A DNA stretch of 64,000 bases from Leucosporidium creatinivorum (taxonomy: Eukaryota; Basidiomycota; Microbotryomycetes; Leucosporidiales; Leucosporidiaceae), in NCBI GenBank assembly GCA_001600635.1, contig BCKL01000011.1:187383-251382 (forward strand), given 5' to 3'. Positions 32,841 to 43,948 of this stretch are shown piece after piece (position 1 is the first letter of the stretch; each line of letters begins with the position of its first letter). The notes beneath the pieces were generated by a model, which saw nothing but the letters and a program-made list of their open reading frames with translations, searched no databases and was not told where the DNA came from. The position numbers and the translations under genes were made by a program.

Positions 32841-34189
32841 CTAATTCCACTCCCAGCTTCCATCGTCTCGTTTTGCAGTGAACTCGGCGCGGTCTTCGAG
32901 CTCGTGAGAGGGCCAAAGGAGATTGAAACGCTTCTTGCCGTCGGCTGCTCTTCCGCGAAGGAGGAGGTATCCTTCGTTTTGGCCGTGTACGAGGTGAACG
33001 TGGCTGCGGAAGACCAACGCCGAGCCGTGCGTCAATGCCGAGATCGGGATGGAGGGAGCGAGGGAGAGGGTGCTCAGTAAGAGACAACTCACGGGATGAT
33101 GAAGTAATCCTCCCACCCTTTCTCCTGTCCCTTCCCGGTGACCCCCCTGCGGCCGGGCTGGGCGCAGAGCGCGCACAGGAATCTGGTCGGTTTGGCCTCG
33201 GCGTCGCCCACCTGCTTGGCGACGACGTTGGACTCGTTGCTGTCGTCGAGGTCGGCGAAGAGGAGCTTGGGGAAGGATTTGCGATCCCACGTCTGCTTGG
33301 GCTTGGGCTTGGACTTGGTCTTCGGCGAGCGCTTCGGCGGGCCCCTCCTTCCAGCGCGAGGAGCACGAGCAGGAGCGTCGCCCTCCCTGTTGTCCGTGTC
33401 GATCGACTCCTCGGCATCCTTTTGACACTGCTGCGCCTCGGCGTGCTCCTGATCCTCCTGCATCTGATTCTCGCCACCCATGTCGTCGTCGACCGAGGGG
33501 TCGAGCTCGGCGCGGTAGCTGTCTTGAGACGAGGGCACGAAACCAGGGAGACCTGAATCTGTCTTTGGATCGGAGGAGGTAGCGGCGATCTCTCCTTGCT
33601 GAAGCTCTGGCTCGTCGGCTTGCTCCTCGGCGATGGTCTGCTCTTGCCAGGCGGCCGCTTCCTCGCTGTCGAGGCTAAGCAGGTATCTAGCCAGCTGAGC
33701 TAGAGGTACAGAGATGGCCCAGAGTCAGCTCGTCTGCCTCCTACAGCTCTCAAAACTCATCGTCGTCTTCGGCTCACCTAGCTCGTCTTGACGCTTGCCT
33801 CGGTCCCAGTCTCGCAGCAGCTCGAAGATCTCCTCGTTGCCAGACTGACGGGCGAGCTCTATCGGGTGCTGCTCGCCATCCTTGTAGCTGGCTTTTTTGA
33901 CCAGCAGAAGGTGCACGATGAGCTTGCGGAGGTGGTGTTGCTCGAAGACGGCGGTTTGTAGAGGAGTGAAGCAGGTAGCAGAGTCTGATACAGTCGAACC
34001 AGCTTTCTGTAAGCCGAATCCACGCCTGTGGAGCTGCAGCTACTCACGAGCGACGTTGAGCGCTTTGCCTTCGAGCGACCGCAATCCGGCGAGCACCTCG
34101 AGCAAGTCGTCGTCGTTGACAGCTTCCACGAGAGCATCGATCTGCTTCTGTAGTCTTGCTGGAGCTTTGGGCAGCGCTACCTGATCCAT
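32841..34189 (-). CDS. Ankyrin-repeat protein of unknown function
   Basis: Starts MDQVALPKAPARLQKQIDAL at 34189 and ends RDDGSWEWN. The first third is ankyrin-like: LLEVLAGLRSLEGKALNVAH, CFTPLQTAVFEQHHL and KKASYKDGEQHPIELARQSG. A long Glu/Gln/Asp-rich segment and a basic, Pro/Lys-rich segment (RRGPPKRSPKTKSKPKPKQ) follow. The end is a compact conserved-looking region with CALCAQPGRRG, GQEKGWEDYFIIP and, after an intron, LVHGQNEGYLLLRGRAADGK. Four introns of the local type are likely. The order of domains suggests an adaptor; no enzymatic motif is visible. Confidence 0.72.
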
Positions 34190-34686
34190 CGCGGGCGGAG
34201 CTGAAGGACGAGAGCAAGCGAGTGAAGCGCAGGAGGAGAGAAGCGAACGGCTTGAAGGCGAGGGGGGTCGAGCTTTGGTGGGTCGCTAGGGGTGCAGAGG
34301 TAAACAGCGGGTCAACTTGAAATACAGAAGCTTACGAGGCTGCTGAGCGTCAGCTACCACCCTACAAACCTTACATTGAGCTGTAAATTCGTCGCCGAAG
34401 ACTGCTCCGCTGGTCGGAGAGGCAGCGGCGTTCGAGGACAAGTCGACGACTTCACGCCTCTCAGACTTCACCTCTCGCTCATCACTTATCACAGACACGG
34501 GCTGCACGATTACAGCAAACGAAGAAGATGCTACAGTGGTAAGGGAAGCTCCTCCGCTCCTCCTCCTCCAGCTCGGCGCAGGCCTATCGCTATCGCTACT
34601 TGAGTGAACGAGTCGATTGTCGAAGGGTGGCAGCAGTCGGTGTGGAAGGAGAGCAAGTCGGAGAGGGGTTTGTGAGGAGAGGCCAT
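34190..34686 (-). other. Intergenic region, ankyrin-gene promoter and TFIIB 3' end
   Basis: 497 bp. A minus-strand frame of 153 codons crosses most of it and overlaps the end of the TFIIB gene, but it has no protein-like features. I take it as non-coding. Confidence 0.5.
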
Positions 34687-36141
34687 CTAGAGGCCGAGGT
34701 TGGCCCAGTCGGCGCGAGTGCCTTTGGGGCGCGAGGGGTCGAACCACTGCTGGTTGACGAGCTTCTCCTTGTCCTGAGTGAGGATCCTGTTACAAGAGGT
34801 CAGAGTCAGCGAAACGAAGAGAAGCAAAGGCGACATCAAGCTCACTTGAACGCCGTGCGAATGGTCGACTCTTGCACTCCGGCGACCATGGCGATGTCCT
34901 TCGTCGGTTTGGCCACGCCCCACAGCATCGTAGCGAAGAGGATACACGCGGCGGCGATGGTGATGGGACTCCTTCCAGCGAGGATGCCTTCCTCTCCAGC
35001 ACGAGTGCCGACGTAGACGCTGGCGCGCTGCACGGGGACGGGCAGGCCGAGGTGGTTGCAGTAACGCGTGATGAGCGAGTCGGCGGAGGTAGCGGAAGAG
35101 GGAGGAGCTTGGCCTGGAGTGGTCGTCTCGAAGGCGCGCTCGAGGACCTTGAAGCATTGGCCGATATCCTGCGAGAAGGACCGAGGTCAGCGCCCACCCG
35201 AGCAAGGTCCTCAATCGGCGTGAACTCACCTTCTTGGGCACGTTGGTCAGAGCCACAATCTCCTTGAACGTCCTCGCGACTCGACCCTGCCTGCAAGCGA
35301 TGAAAATGCAGGCTGCGATGATGGCATCCTGGCTCTTGCCCTTGAGCAGCTTCTCCTCGTCCACCCTCTTGAACAGTTGCTTGCTTGTATCGACAATTGA
35401 CCTCGGTAAACTGATGACATCGCACATCGTCCCGATGTCACGATAGGCTCCCTGCAGGTCTCGGCCGCCGCCTTGATCCTTCGAGACTCGCGAAGCGGCC
35501 ATCTGAAGGGCTTTGGCCGCTCCCGTGTTGCCATCCTTGAACGAGATGATGGTCGCGAATTGCTCGGAGGCGTCGAGGAGGGGATCCTGAGGACCTCCTA
35601 CACGAGACGGGTCGTCTCCCTCCGAGTCGGCGAAGGAACGCCCTGTGGGAGGAAGAAAGGAGAGAGAAGGGAAGCAGGTTCAACATGCGATGATCATGGA
35701 GCGTTGACTGTTGATGCGCTGCCCTGCTCAAGCTCATCGCTGGTCCTTCAGACCGCTTGTATGAGAGCTGACTCCGCCTGCAGAGCGCCACTTCGCTCAA
35801 AGCCTCTCTCCCCGGCTCCGCTGCTTCGTGGAGGGGAGAGGGAGCTTCAAACGTACACTCTGAGCGCGTGTCGACGATTCGGTCTCCCAGCACGAGCCCT
35901 GTAGCGTGGGAAAGGGATGCGTCAGCTTGAACGACCTGCTGCCTTCGCTGCGAGCTAAGAGCGCACCACAGCCTCCGCAGACCAAGTCGCCCGAGCCAAA
36001 CTCTTCTACGAGCTGTACATTCTCGTCCTGGCAGTCGGGGCAAGTGAGGCGGACGTTGAGGTCGGCGCGGAACTGCTCGACCCTGGGCGCAGCGTTTGGG
36101 TCGGCGCGCAAGGCGAAAGGCTGAGGCTGACCGAGCGACAT
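34687..36141 (-). CDS. SUA7: Transcription initiation factor TFIIB
   Basis: General RNA polymerase II factor linking promoter-bound TBP to polymerase. Starts MSLGQPQPFALRADPNAAP. The zinc ribbon is LTCPDCQDENVQLVEEF and DLVCGGCGLVLGDRIVDTRS, with all four Cys. The B-reader region has SEWRSFADSEGDDPSRVGGP. The first cyclin fold has GTMCDVISLPRSIVDTSKQL and DAIIAACIFIACRQGRVART, and the second has SLITRYCNHLGLPVPVQRAS, SPITIAAACILFATMLWGVA and KPTKDIAMVAGVQESTIRTA. It ends GTRADWANLGL. About five introns interrupt the gene. Length and domain order are normal. Confidence 0.95.
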
Positions 36142-36296
36142 GCTAGTCGATAGCCGAAATCTCCTGGCTGCTACCGAACGAGGAAAGCGCTCTAGAGTTG
36201 CAGGCGAGCGACGACGACGACGACGAGAGTGAACGGGAGGAAGGAGAGAAACGACGGGCGCTCCTTGTCGTCCTCCACATCTCGTGCCGCTTCACC

Positions 36297-37110
36297 ATGT
36301 TCGAGATCGACCTGGCAGTACTGCTCTTCTGTATCACGTTGGCCGTCGAGGCAGTAGGCTGGATTGGCAAGGAAGCGCTCGCCGACCTGGTGCGCCGCTC
36401 TCATCTCTCCCAGCTGGTCGCCCGCTGACCGCTCGCTCGCTTCACAGTTCTACCAGCCTTACTCGATGGCTTTCAGCCCACCCGGATCAGCAGCCAACCG
36501 TGCACTTAAGTCCGACATCCTCAAGCTTCGAGCTGAGCTCGCTGCCACCTCGTCCCAGGACGAGTTCAGCAAGTGGGCTCGCATACGCCGCAAGCTCGAC
36601 AAGGCCGTAGCTGAGCTCGAGACTAGCAGTACGTATCCCCTTGCTGCTGCTCGCACGATGCTCTAGCTGACCTTCTGCTCTTCGCAGGCGCCTCGTCGAC
36701 CGCCGCCAAGCAGGCCTTCGCTTCCGCCTTCAAGAAGCTCCTCTGGGTCCTCACCACCGTCATGCCCTTCATCGTCTCCTCCTGGCACCGCAAGGCCGCC
36801 GTCTTCTACCTCCCTCCCGGCTGGTTCGGCCCAGCGACTTGGTGGATGGGTCTCCCCTCGGCGCCGATGGGTGCGCTGCGCTTGCTCTCTAGCTTTCCGC
36901 AAGGGATCAAAGAGCTGACCTTGCTTTCCTACAGGTGGCATTTCGTGCGGTATCTGGACTATGGCGTGCAAGCGCACCATTGGAGCCGTCAAGGAGATTG
37001 TCGTGGAGGCGGTGGGAGTGAAGCAGGCCGCTCAGCCTGTACCAGTCGGCGTGCAGGTGCCCGTGGGCGGAGAGAAGGGTTCAACAGATAAGCAGAGGGA
37101 CGAGCTGTAA
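36297..37110 (+). CDS. GET1: GET complex subunit GET1 (WRB type)
   Basis: ER receptor for the tail-anchored-protein chaperone Get3. Exons 36297..36389, 36448..36628, 36688..36870 and 36935..37110 join in phase to 210 residues. It has an N-terminal membrane helix (MFEIDLAVLLFCITLAVEAV), then a cytosolic coiled coil (ANRALKSDILKLRAELAATS, DEFSKWARIRRKLDKAVAEL) that matches the WRB/Get1 Get3-binding region. The helix FKKLLWVLTTVMPFIVSSW, the segment AVFYLPPGWFGPATWWMGLP and the last helix GISCGIWTMACKRTIGAVKE follow. The family order TM, coiled coil, TM, TM is kept. It lies 155 bp from the divergent TFIIB start. Confidence 0.88.
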
Positions 37111-37243
37111 CCGAATACGCCGATTTCTTGCCCCTCTTCGCTCGCTGCCTCTCCTGCTCGTCGCTCGGCGAAACGAGGCGGGCTCGGGAGACGTACGTTG
37201 AGCACTGAGCTCTGTAAAGTATCAAACAAGTGTCCAGAGAGAG

Positions 37244-38412
37244 CTACAGCTTCCGACTTGACTCCACGGTCCTGTCAAGAAGAGTGAGGTCAGCCTCCAG
37301 TCATGCTGCTCGGCGCTCGAAGTCACTCACCCACGGCCCTCACCACTCGCGCCAGAGCTCAACGGCGAAGCTAGCAACGATATTCCCTCTCGTGCCTCCC
37401 CTTTCACAGCGCAAGATCTCGTTCAAATCGGGGAAACGCAGGACCAGACGTTCGATTGTCGTCCACCCCTCAGCCCAGCCGAGGAGAGCTCTCATGTCGC
37501 CCGACAATCTGTCAAGGCTGTCCAGTGGCGCGCATCGGGCTTGACGGATCACCATGTTGGTCATGTCCAGCTCGATGAGACTGGGGAAGGCGCCGAGAAT
37601 CCTCGCTGCGCCAGGCGGTAGAGGCTCGCCACGGTATCGGTCGAGCGTGAGCTGCTTCACGAAGGGGAGATATCGAAGGATCGTCTCCTCGGGGACGGTG
37701 CCCCAGTCCATTTCCCAATCCTCGACGAAGTAGAAGTCGACGAGCCTGTCGGAGATTCTTCCTCCTTGATGCACATTCCACCATCCGCCTAGAGTCAGCG
37801 AGCGCAACTCAGGAAGCTCGGCGCCGAGGTCGAATCTGACGTCTTCGAATTCGTTGAGGTTCTCTTCGAGCTGAAGGCTGCGTAGGCTGCTGAGGCGTGG
37901 AAGAAACTTTGTCAAGGATATCGGGACCGCCGCTGGCCAGCTGTAGTTTTCAGTGTCGAGGTGCAGCGACAAGGATGCGAGGTTGGTGAGGAGCGGGAGG
38001 AACAGAGGTGACATGTGGGAGTAGGTGGAGTCGTGCATTTCCCACCGCAACTCCATGACGAGCGGGTGTACGTCTTCCAGGCCGAAGAGGGTCGCGGGAC
38101 CCTTCTGTCGGAAGTCGACCTCAGACGAGAAGTAGACCGAGCGCCAGACGAGAGGTCGGCAAATCGCTGCGAAGCGTCGGTCGACGAGCTGCAGGGAAGT
38201 GACGCAGCAGTGCTGAGCCCTCCACTCAGAGTACTGGTGACTGCGCCTGCCGGGAAACCATCGGCGCTGTAGCGACGGCGTGAGGAAGGAAGCGATGTGG
38301 GCGAGGGTCTCGGTGGGGAGGGAGGGGATGCGGGGGCTGTAGTGGAGTCAGAGGATCAGCGACACCACACTCCTGCACTACTCTGCTATCCCGCTCACCT
38401 GCTCGTCGCCAT
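37244..38412 (-). CDS. F-box protein with leucine-rich C-terminal part, copy A
   Basis: Exons 38412..38399 (14 nt), 38336..37344 and 37271..37244 join in phase to 344 residues. The F-box is RIPSLPTETLAHIASFLTP and LQLVDRRFAAICRPLVWRSV. The rest has leucine-rich segments (LTNLASLSLHLDTENYSW, LSSLRSLQLEENLNEF, LPELRSLTLGGWWN). F-box proteins recruit substrates to SCF ubiquitin ligase; the substrate is unknown. The last intron has a GTGAGG donor, CTGAC and CAG. If it were retained, a TGA inside the donor at 37342..37340 would end the protein at REW. Another F-box gene is divergent from it 634 bp away. Confidence 0.75.
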
Positions 38413-39046
38413 GGCTCGGGCTTTTGAGACGCCGGCGAGAGGACGGACGCTGGCGGGGGTTTAAGAGCGGCGAAGTTTTGCTGGCTGGCCGGAGCTTGGT
38501 GGTGTAGGGCTGTACGAGCTTGAGCTGTCCTGCTACAGCGAACGGGCGGAGGCGGAAGCGACGAGACGAAGCGAGACGAGAGCCGAGCAAGACGAGGGAG
38601 AACTCGAGAAGGGAGAGAGACGATAATCGCTCCTTTGCCTCTCGCCATTCACTTCGACTCGGGCTGGGATCGCTGCTTCCGGGTTGAGGATCTTCTACAA
38701 GAAGGCTTGTGCTCTCACAGCTACTCCCCTAACCTGCAGCACTCACCCTCGCCTCTTCGCTGCAACTCTCGTCTGCTCTCGTCAACTCACTCGCTCGCTC
38801 GGTAGCTCAACTCGCCGTTCCGCCTGGCTCACTCGCGCCAAAAGAAAGAAGGAGATTAAAGGTGAGCTTGGGTGGCGTCGAAGCCTGCTGGGTGGTGGAG
38901 ACAGCTTCTTCGGAGTTGGACTCTGGCGAGCTGGAGCTGCGAAGAAGGGAGCTGAGACGCCAAGCACGGGTCTTTGAGGGCTACAAGGAGTGTTGGTGAC
39001 CGTTGAGTCATTCGAGCTGACCCTTGCTCTACCCTCAACTCCTCAG
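38413..39046 (+). other. Divergent promoter and leader region of the F-box pair
   Basis: 634 bp between start codons. The plus side probably contains a leader intron, since CTGAC and then CTCAG sit directly before ATG 39047. No coding feature is recognised. Confidence 0.5.
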
Positions 39047-40373
39047 ATGGCTCACCAACAGCTCCATATCCTCCCTTCGCCGACTCTTCCCTCCCCTCGT
39101 CTCCCGCCCGAGCTCATCGGTCGCATCATTCACTTCGTCTCACTCCCGAGCGAAGATCTCCTCCGATACGAGAAGGAGTGGAAGTCCTCGCACGAAACGC
39201 TGTGTGCCCTCGCGCTGGTCAGCCGCGCGTTCGCCGCCATGGCTCGACCGCTCGCGTGGCGAAAGCTCGTCTGGAGCGAGGAGGACCACGACGAGTCCGA
39301 CATTGCCCACGTCTATCACACCAAAACGATCCACGCCTTCGTCCAGGAGCTCGCTTGGAGCTTGACGTACACTTACAGCCAGATGTCGCTCATCGCCTTG
39401 CCCCTCCTCTCGGCGGTGACGTCGTTCTCCTTCGAGCCTAGCGATGGAGGCCACCTCGAGGTACTTTGGGGCATCACAAAAGCCCTCTCCAACCTGAGGA
39501 GTCTCCGCCGACTCCAACTGGATTATTGCTCGAGGTGGCAGGACCAGCAGTTCAGTCTCGGCCGAGCGGTTCCCTCGCTTCGAACGTTCATTGTCGACGA
39601 GACATGGTCGGACATCGCTCAAGCAGACCAAGAGCTCGGGATGCTTGAGCACTTGCAGTGTCTTGTCAACTATTGGAACGAGCTCGTACCGGGCGTGGGT
39701 ACAGCGCTGGTCGCTGCTCTCGTTACATTGCGCGAGCTGCACCTCTGTCAAGCTGTACACCTCGACGATATCGGAGTACTCGAGACCTGCACACAAACCC
39801 TGGCTCAGTGCTCCAACTCGCTAGTAAGCTGGGCTTGCCTCTCCATCACCGCTGTCCGAGCTAACCCCTTCGTCGAGCAGTGGAGGCTGCCGCTCGCCCT
39901 CGAAGTCCTCGAGATCAGTCTGTCTCGCACATACGAAAACACGGAGCTTCCCGTCGCACTCCTCTTGGCGTACAGCACGGCGGAAGCTCTTCGCAAGATC
40001 ACCATCCACCAGGCGCGCGTCGTGAGAGCCCCGACCGCCTGGCCGTGGAAACGTTTGGCGCTCCCGCAAGTGCGCGAGCTGACTTTGGGCGTAGCAGAGC
40101 TCGGAGGAGGTGCTGTGAGCTTACTTCGTCCCGGGTATGGTCACTCTTCCACTGACAGCATGCTCCTCGCAGACACATGCTCCCCTGCCCCTCTCGGCGA
40201 TCCTTTCCTCCTTCCCCCAACTCGAGTCCCTCGGCCTCATCTACCTCTTCCCCTTCTCCAACGCCGACTTCTTCGTCGCCCTCTCCGACGCTGCCCCTGC
40301 GCCTCTCAATCCTGCCCTCGTCCAGCTCTTCCACTTCGTTCGCACTAAAACGAGCATACAGAAGCTCGACTAG
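39047..40373 (+). CDS. F-box protein with leucine-rich C-terminal part, copy B
   Basis: Exons 39047..40114 and 40173..40373 join in phase to 422 residues. The F-box is SPRLPPELIGRIIHFVSLP and LALVSRAFAAMARPLAWRKL. Leucine-rich strands follow (LSNLRSLRRLQLDYCSRW, LVTLRELHLCQAVHLDDIGV, LALEVLEISLSRTY, LPQVRELTLGVAELGGG). The ATG follows directly after a CAG acceptor of a likely leader intron. Layout matches the divergent F-box neighbour (F-box at the N-terminus, then leucine-rich segments), although identity outside the F-box is low. A substrate adaptor role in SCF ligase is inferred from the family. Confidence 0.78.
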
Positions 40374-41407
40374 CGCAGAAGCGACAGCAAGCGCTTCGTC
40401 CGCTGTCGGCACGATGCTGAAGCGAAGGGAGGGTTTACTTGCGAGACGTGGTACGCTGAGCTGTGAGGCGCGTTGGTCGATTCTGCTCGGCCAGCTTCAT
40501 GCCGCCGAGGGCTGACCGAGCGAATGTGCAGACGACTCGAGGAGGAGGCGGATTTGAGCTGCTTTGGAGTGTGGCGGAAACTTGATGCAACAGCCGATGG
40601 TTCCAGCTGAATGACTCGCAATCCCGAAGATGAGCAGCCGAGCGCGAAAGTTCGGCGAGGCGGCCGGGCGGCGGGCGAAGTCCGAGCCGACACTTCGGTC
40701 GATGAGCAGTGTGCGTCTTGAGAACCACAGCACGCTAGCTGTGCATCTTATATCTCTGTATCGCATCCCTCTCGCAAGCTCAACCGCCACGCAGGGTTCT
40801 ACGTGATTTGAGCTCCGCTCTCGCCGGCTTCGGCGAAGAGCAGACGAGCAGCCTCAGTCCGCTCGGCAAGTGCCATCCCTTCGAGATTACAAAGGCGAAT
40901 AAGCATTCGAATTTAGAGTCCTTACCTCGCTTCTTATACAGCGGCGAGCTCAACAACGCTTCCCATAGACTTAACTTCGTCTTCCCTCCACTCGGCGAAG
41001 GAAGAGACGAGAGCTGGACGTCGCTGCACTCCTTCGTACTCACTCAGATTTCAAACTTCCACTCAGTTTTGATTATCAGGTCCCTGCGCCGCTTCCTGTG
41101 GCGAACCAAGCCCATTTAGTGCACCTCGAAAGTGTTTCCTGACCTTGGGTCGACATATCATCCCCTCGGCTCGGGTGCTCTGATTGGCTGGTTCAAGGGT
41201 GCGAAAGGACGAGGTTGCGAGGCTGTTGCTGCTGGCTTGTATGCTCACCCTCCAGACCGCTAGCTCTCCCAATTGGAGATGCTGGACATGAGGCTGCACC
41301 CTCACTCGACGCCTCGCTTTCGCCGAACCCGCTCTGCCTTCGCTGACCGAGCGACGATGCTGATACAACAAGATTGCTTCCAACACGACCGAAACCGAAA
41401 ATACACT
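40374..41407 (+). other. Longest gene-free stretch in the window
   Basis: 1,034 bp between the stop codons of two convergent genes. Short open frames occur on both strands (up to about 104 codons near 40808-41119) but none resembles a known protein or has the local intron pattern. No repeat or RNA motif is evident. It is longer than two 3' UTRs would need. Confidence 0.45.
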
Positions 41408-43735
41408 CTACATCCTCTTCTGCCTCGAGCTCGCGCCCGTGACCTGCCTCAGCCTGTACTCCCTCCTCGAGGCGCTCGAGTCGACGCCGCCCATCCGACC
41501 CCAGCCGGGGAGGGGAACTACGATGCAGGTCATGTTATCCTCGCTGTTGACAATCGACAAGATTCAGAAGCAAAAAATTAGTCAGCGCCTGTGCTTGAGC
41601 AGAAGGGAGGTTGAGGGAAGGAGAGGCGGGCGCGCGCCGAGCCAAAGTGGCGAGGGAAGGAGAAAAGACAAGAACAAGAACAGGACTCGGACTCGGACTC
41701 GGACTCACCCTCCCACATCCTCCGCGAACGAGACAATCTTTTTCGCCGCTTGTGTTGGATCCTTGATCCCCCGACAGAGGTCGACGACCTCTTGATCGGA
41801 CATGGCGTCCGAGATGCCGTCCGAGAAGAGGACGAGGAAGGACCATTCGTCGCCTGTGTCCAGGGCCGGGCGGCATGGAGGACAGAGGTGTAAAGGAAGG
41901 TGGCGGGGTGCGGCGAGGGGATGGCGCACGCACGCACGAAGTTGAGGAAGAGGCGGAAGGGAATGGAAGGCAAGGCGAGTCAGCTCGGCGATCACGAAGT
42001 CAAACCTTGCGCTCAGCCGCCCAGCGCGCCAAGCAGCTCAACACCTCGACAAGAAGCCCTTACTCACCCTTCAGCACCCGCTTACTAACCTCCGGCTCCC
42101 CAATAACTCCAAGCGTCTTAAACTCCCTATCCCCCACTCCCCTCGTATTAGCCAGCGTGCCCCCCCATCGACTCTCCCCAAAGCTATCCGTCACGATTCC
42201 CGTGCCGCTCTGCCTCAACCGCTCACTCTCGATCCTCGAATCGCCATGATGGTTTTCTGTTAATGTTTGGACCCGGCCCGAGGTGGAGGCGAGGAGGGCG
42301 CGCGTGTCGCCGAGGTGGGCGATGGTTAGGGAGAGGAGGGCGGAGGAGTGGTAGGGCAGGGCGTGGGGCGTGTCGAGTGAGTGGATCAGAGCGAGCGTGG
42401 CGACGGAGCCAGATTTCTTGGTAGCGAGGTCGGCCAGGACGGCGTTGTCGGCCTGGGAGGGGTGCGAGGGATGGTGAAGCGGTAGAAGATGCGTAGAAGG
42501 GAGTTGAAGCGGGGCGAATGGAGGAGAATGATGGGGAATAGACAAAGAAAGGTCAGCTCTCGGCGCTCGGCGCTTCCCGTCCAGTCGCTTCCTGAGCCAG
42601 CACCACCACTCACCTGCAAAAACGCCAACACACACATCTCATCCAATCCCATATCACTCCTCCCCTCCTCCGTCTCATCACTCTTTGCCCGAAACCTATC
42701 CAACGGGCCTCCTCTATACCTCTTGAGATAGCCGCCGAGGGCGCGGTACTCGTCCACCTCTTTGGCGATGTCGGCCGGCTTGCAGGATTCGAGGAGCGAG
42801 GCGAGGTGGGCGCGGAGGTAGGTGGATACTTGGGGGCCGCCGTGACTGCGAGAGGGGAGAGGGAGGGGAGGGAGAGCGAAGGATCAGCATGGGAGGAGGA
42901 GGAATAGCAAGCTCTGTAGGCAGGTCCGGTAAGACGAGCACTCACCCGTCAAACACTGCGAACATGGCCACCTGCCGCTTCTTCTCGGCGCCGGGACTGC
43001 TATCCTCACCGGGGTATCCCTCGAACGTGTCGTTCCACCATCCAGCAGCTGTCGTGTTGCAGTGTCAACGTCAGCGTAGTCCCAGTTCCCCGTGAAAGAC
43101 CTCAGAGGTCCGTCCGCCATGCAGAGCGCAGGAGAGGAGAGCAACCGGCGCCTCACCTCCGCTGACGCCGAGGATATTGCGCTTCAAGGCCGGCTGCGGG
43201 ACAATCACCGAGCTGACCGTATACGCATCTTCTTGATATCTGCAGTCGCGGAGGGGGGCAAAAAAAGTCAGGCCGACCGAGCCTGGGCGGCTCACGGGGT
43301 AGGGCGCCGCGCCTGACGCCGGCTGCGAGAGGGCGAGGCGGGTTGGGGGNGGGTACAGGGGTATAGAGGGCTGCTTACGCTCGTTCGCCACGAGATTGTG
43401 CTACTCCAATGGCGTGTTTGGAGGTCTGGAGAGGTTGCAGAGAGAGGGTGAGCGAGAGGTGTGGGGAGGGGAGGGGAGGGGAGGGGATGCCGCGCTGCCG
43501 CTCCTCCTTGCGGCTGACGAGCACCTTGGAGACGGTACAGCAAATAGCAACGCACCAAGTCGACTTTGATATTCCCATGCCTGGTTCGGAAGGACTGCTT
43601 GTCGCTGATCCACCGTCTAGCCGAGAGGGACGAGGCCGGATTCGAGGTTGAAGCGGAGGGACGGGGGCGTAATGGTGGTGAAGCGAGTAATGAGCGTAAG
43701 GAGGTAGCAGAAGGGGGACACGGCGGTGGACGCAT
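41408..43735 (-). CDS. PTC6: Mitochondrial protein phosphatase 2C, PTC6 / AUP1 type
   Basis: Metal-dependent Ser/Thr phosphatase. The N-terminus (MRPPPCPPSATSLRSLLASP, then SLSARRWISDKQSF) looks like a mitochondrial presequence. Conserved blocks are KHAIGVAQSRGERAYQEDAY, VAMFAVFDGHGGPQVSTYL (DGHGG), LTIAHLGDTRALLAS, WSFLVLFSDGISDAMSDQEV and EDNMTCIVVPLPGWGR. Yeast Ptc6 acts on pyruvate dehydrogenase and in mitophagy; the order of these blocks and the presequence resemble it. About eight exons. One intron (about 43240-43375) contains the only ambiguous base of the window, and another carries five G-runs. Confidence 0.85.
41683..41706 (+). repeat. Hexanucleotide repeat, four copies of GGACTC
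   Basis: Four perfect tandem copies lie at the 5' end of the last intron of the PP2C gene. On the gene's strand the repeat (GAGTCC) begins inside the splice donor. Confidence 0.9.
43350..43350. other. Ambiguous base (n)
   Basis: The only undetermined base in the window. It lies in a run of G inside an intron of the PP2C gene, so the protein is not affected. Confidence 0.98.
43463..43486 (+). repeat. G-run tract, five GGGG blocks separated by A
   Basis: Five GGGG runs spaced by single A bases meet the usual pattern for a G-quadruplex on the plus strand. It lies in an intron of the PP2C gene, where the transcript would carry the C-rich complement. Confidence 0.85.
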
Positions 43736-43948
43736 TATCCTGTAGTCGAACCGAGTCGAGTGCTAAGCAAGAACAAGCAGTGAGGGGCAGGAGAGAGACC
43801 TCGAGTGCTCGCTTTGCCCTTGTCCGCGTTCAGTTCGTCGCAGTCCATCTTCTTTCTGTAGGTGAGCAGTTACTTTCAGCTGCTTTGTTACAATAGCTGC
43901 TGACCTTGCTACTGTCCTACAATCCCCTCGCTGAACGTCGCAGCAGCC

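Noticed and set aside
34286-34747. Minus-strand frame of 153 codons downstream of TFIIB
   Set aside because: It overlaps the end of the TFIIB gene in another frame, is low in complexity and has no recognisable motif.
40808-41119. Plus-strand frame of 103 codons in the long gap
   Set aside because: It has no recognised motif, no local-type intron nearby and no supporting context, so it was left as intergenic.
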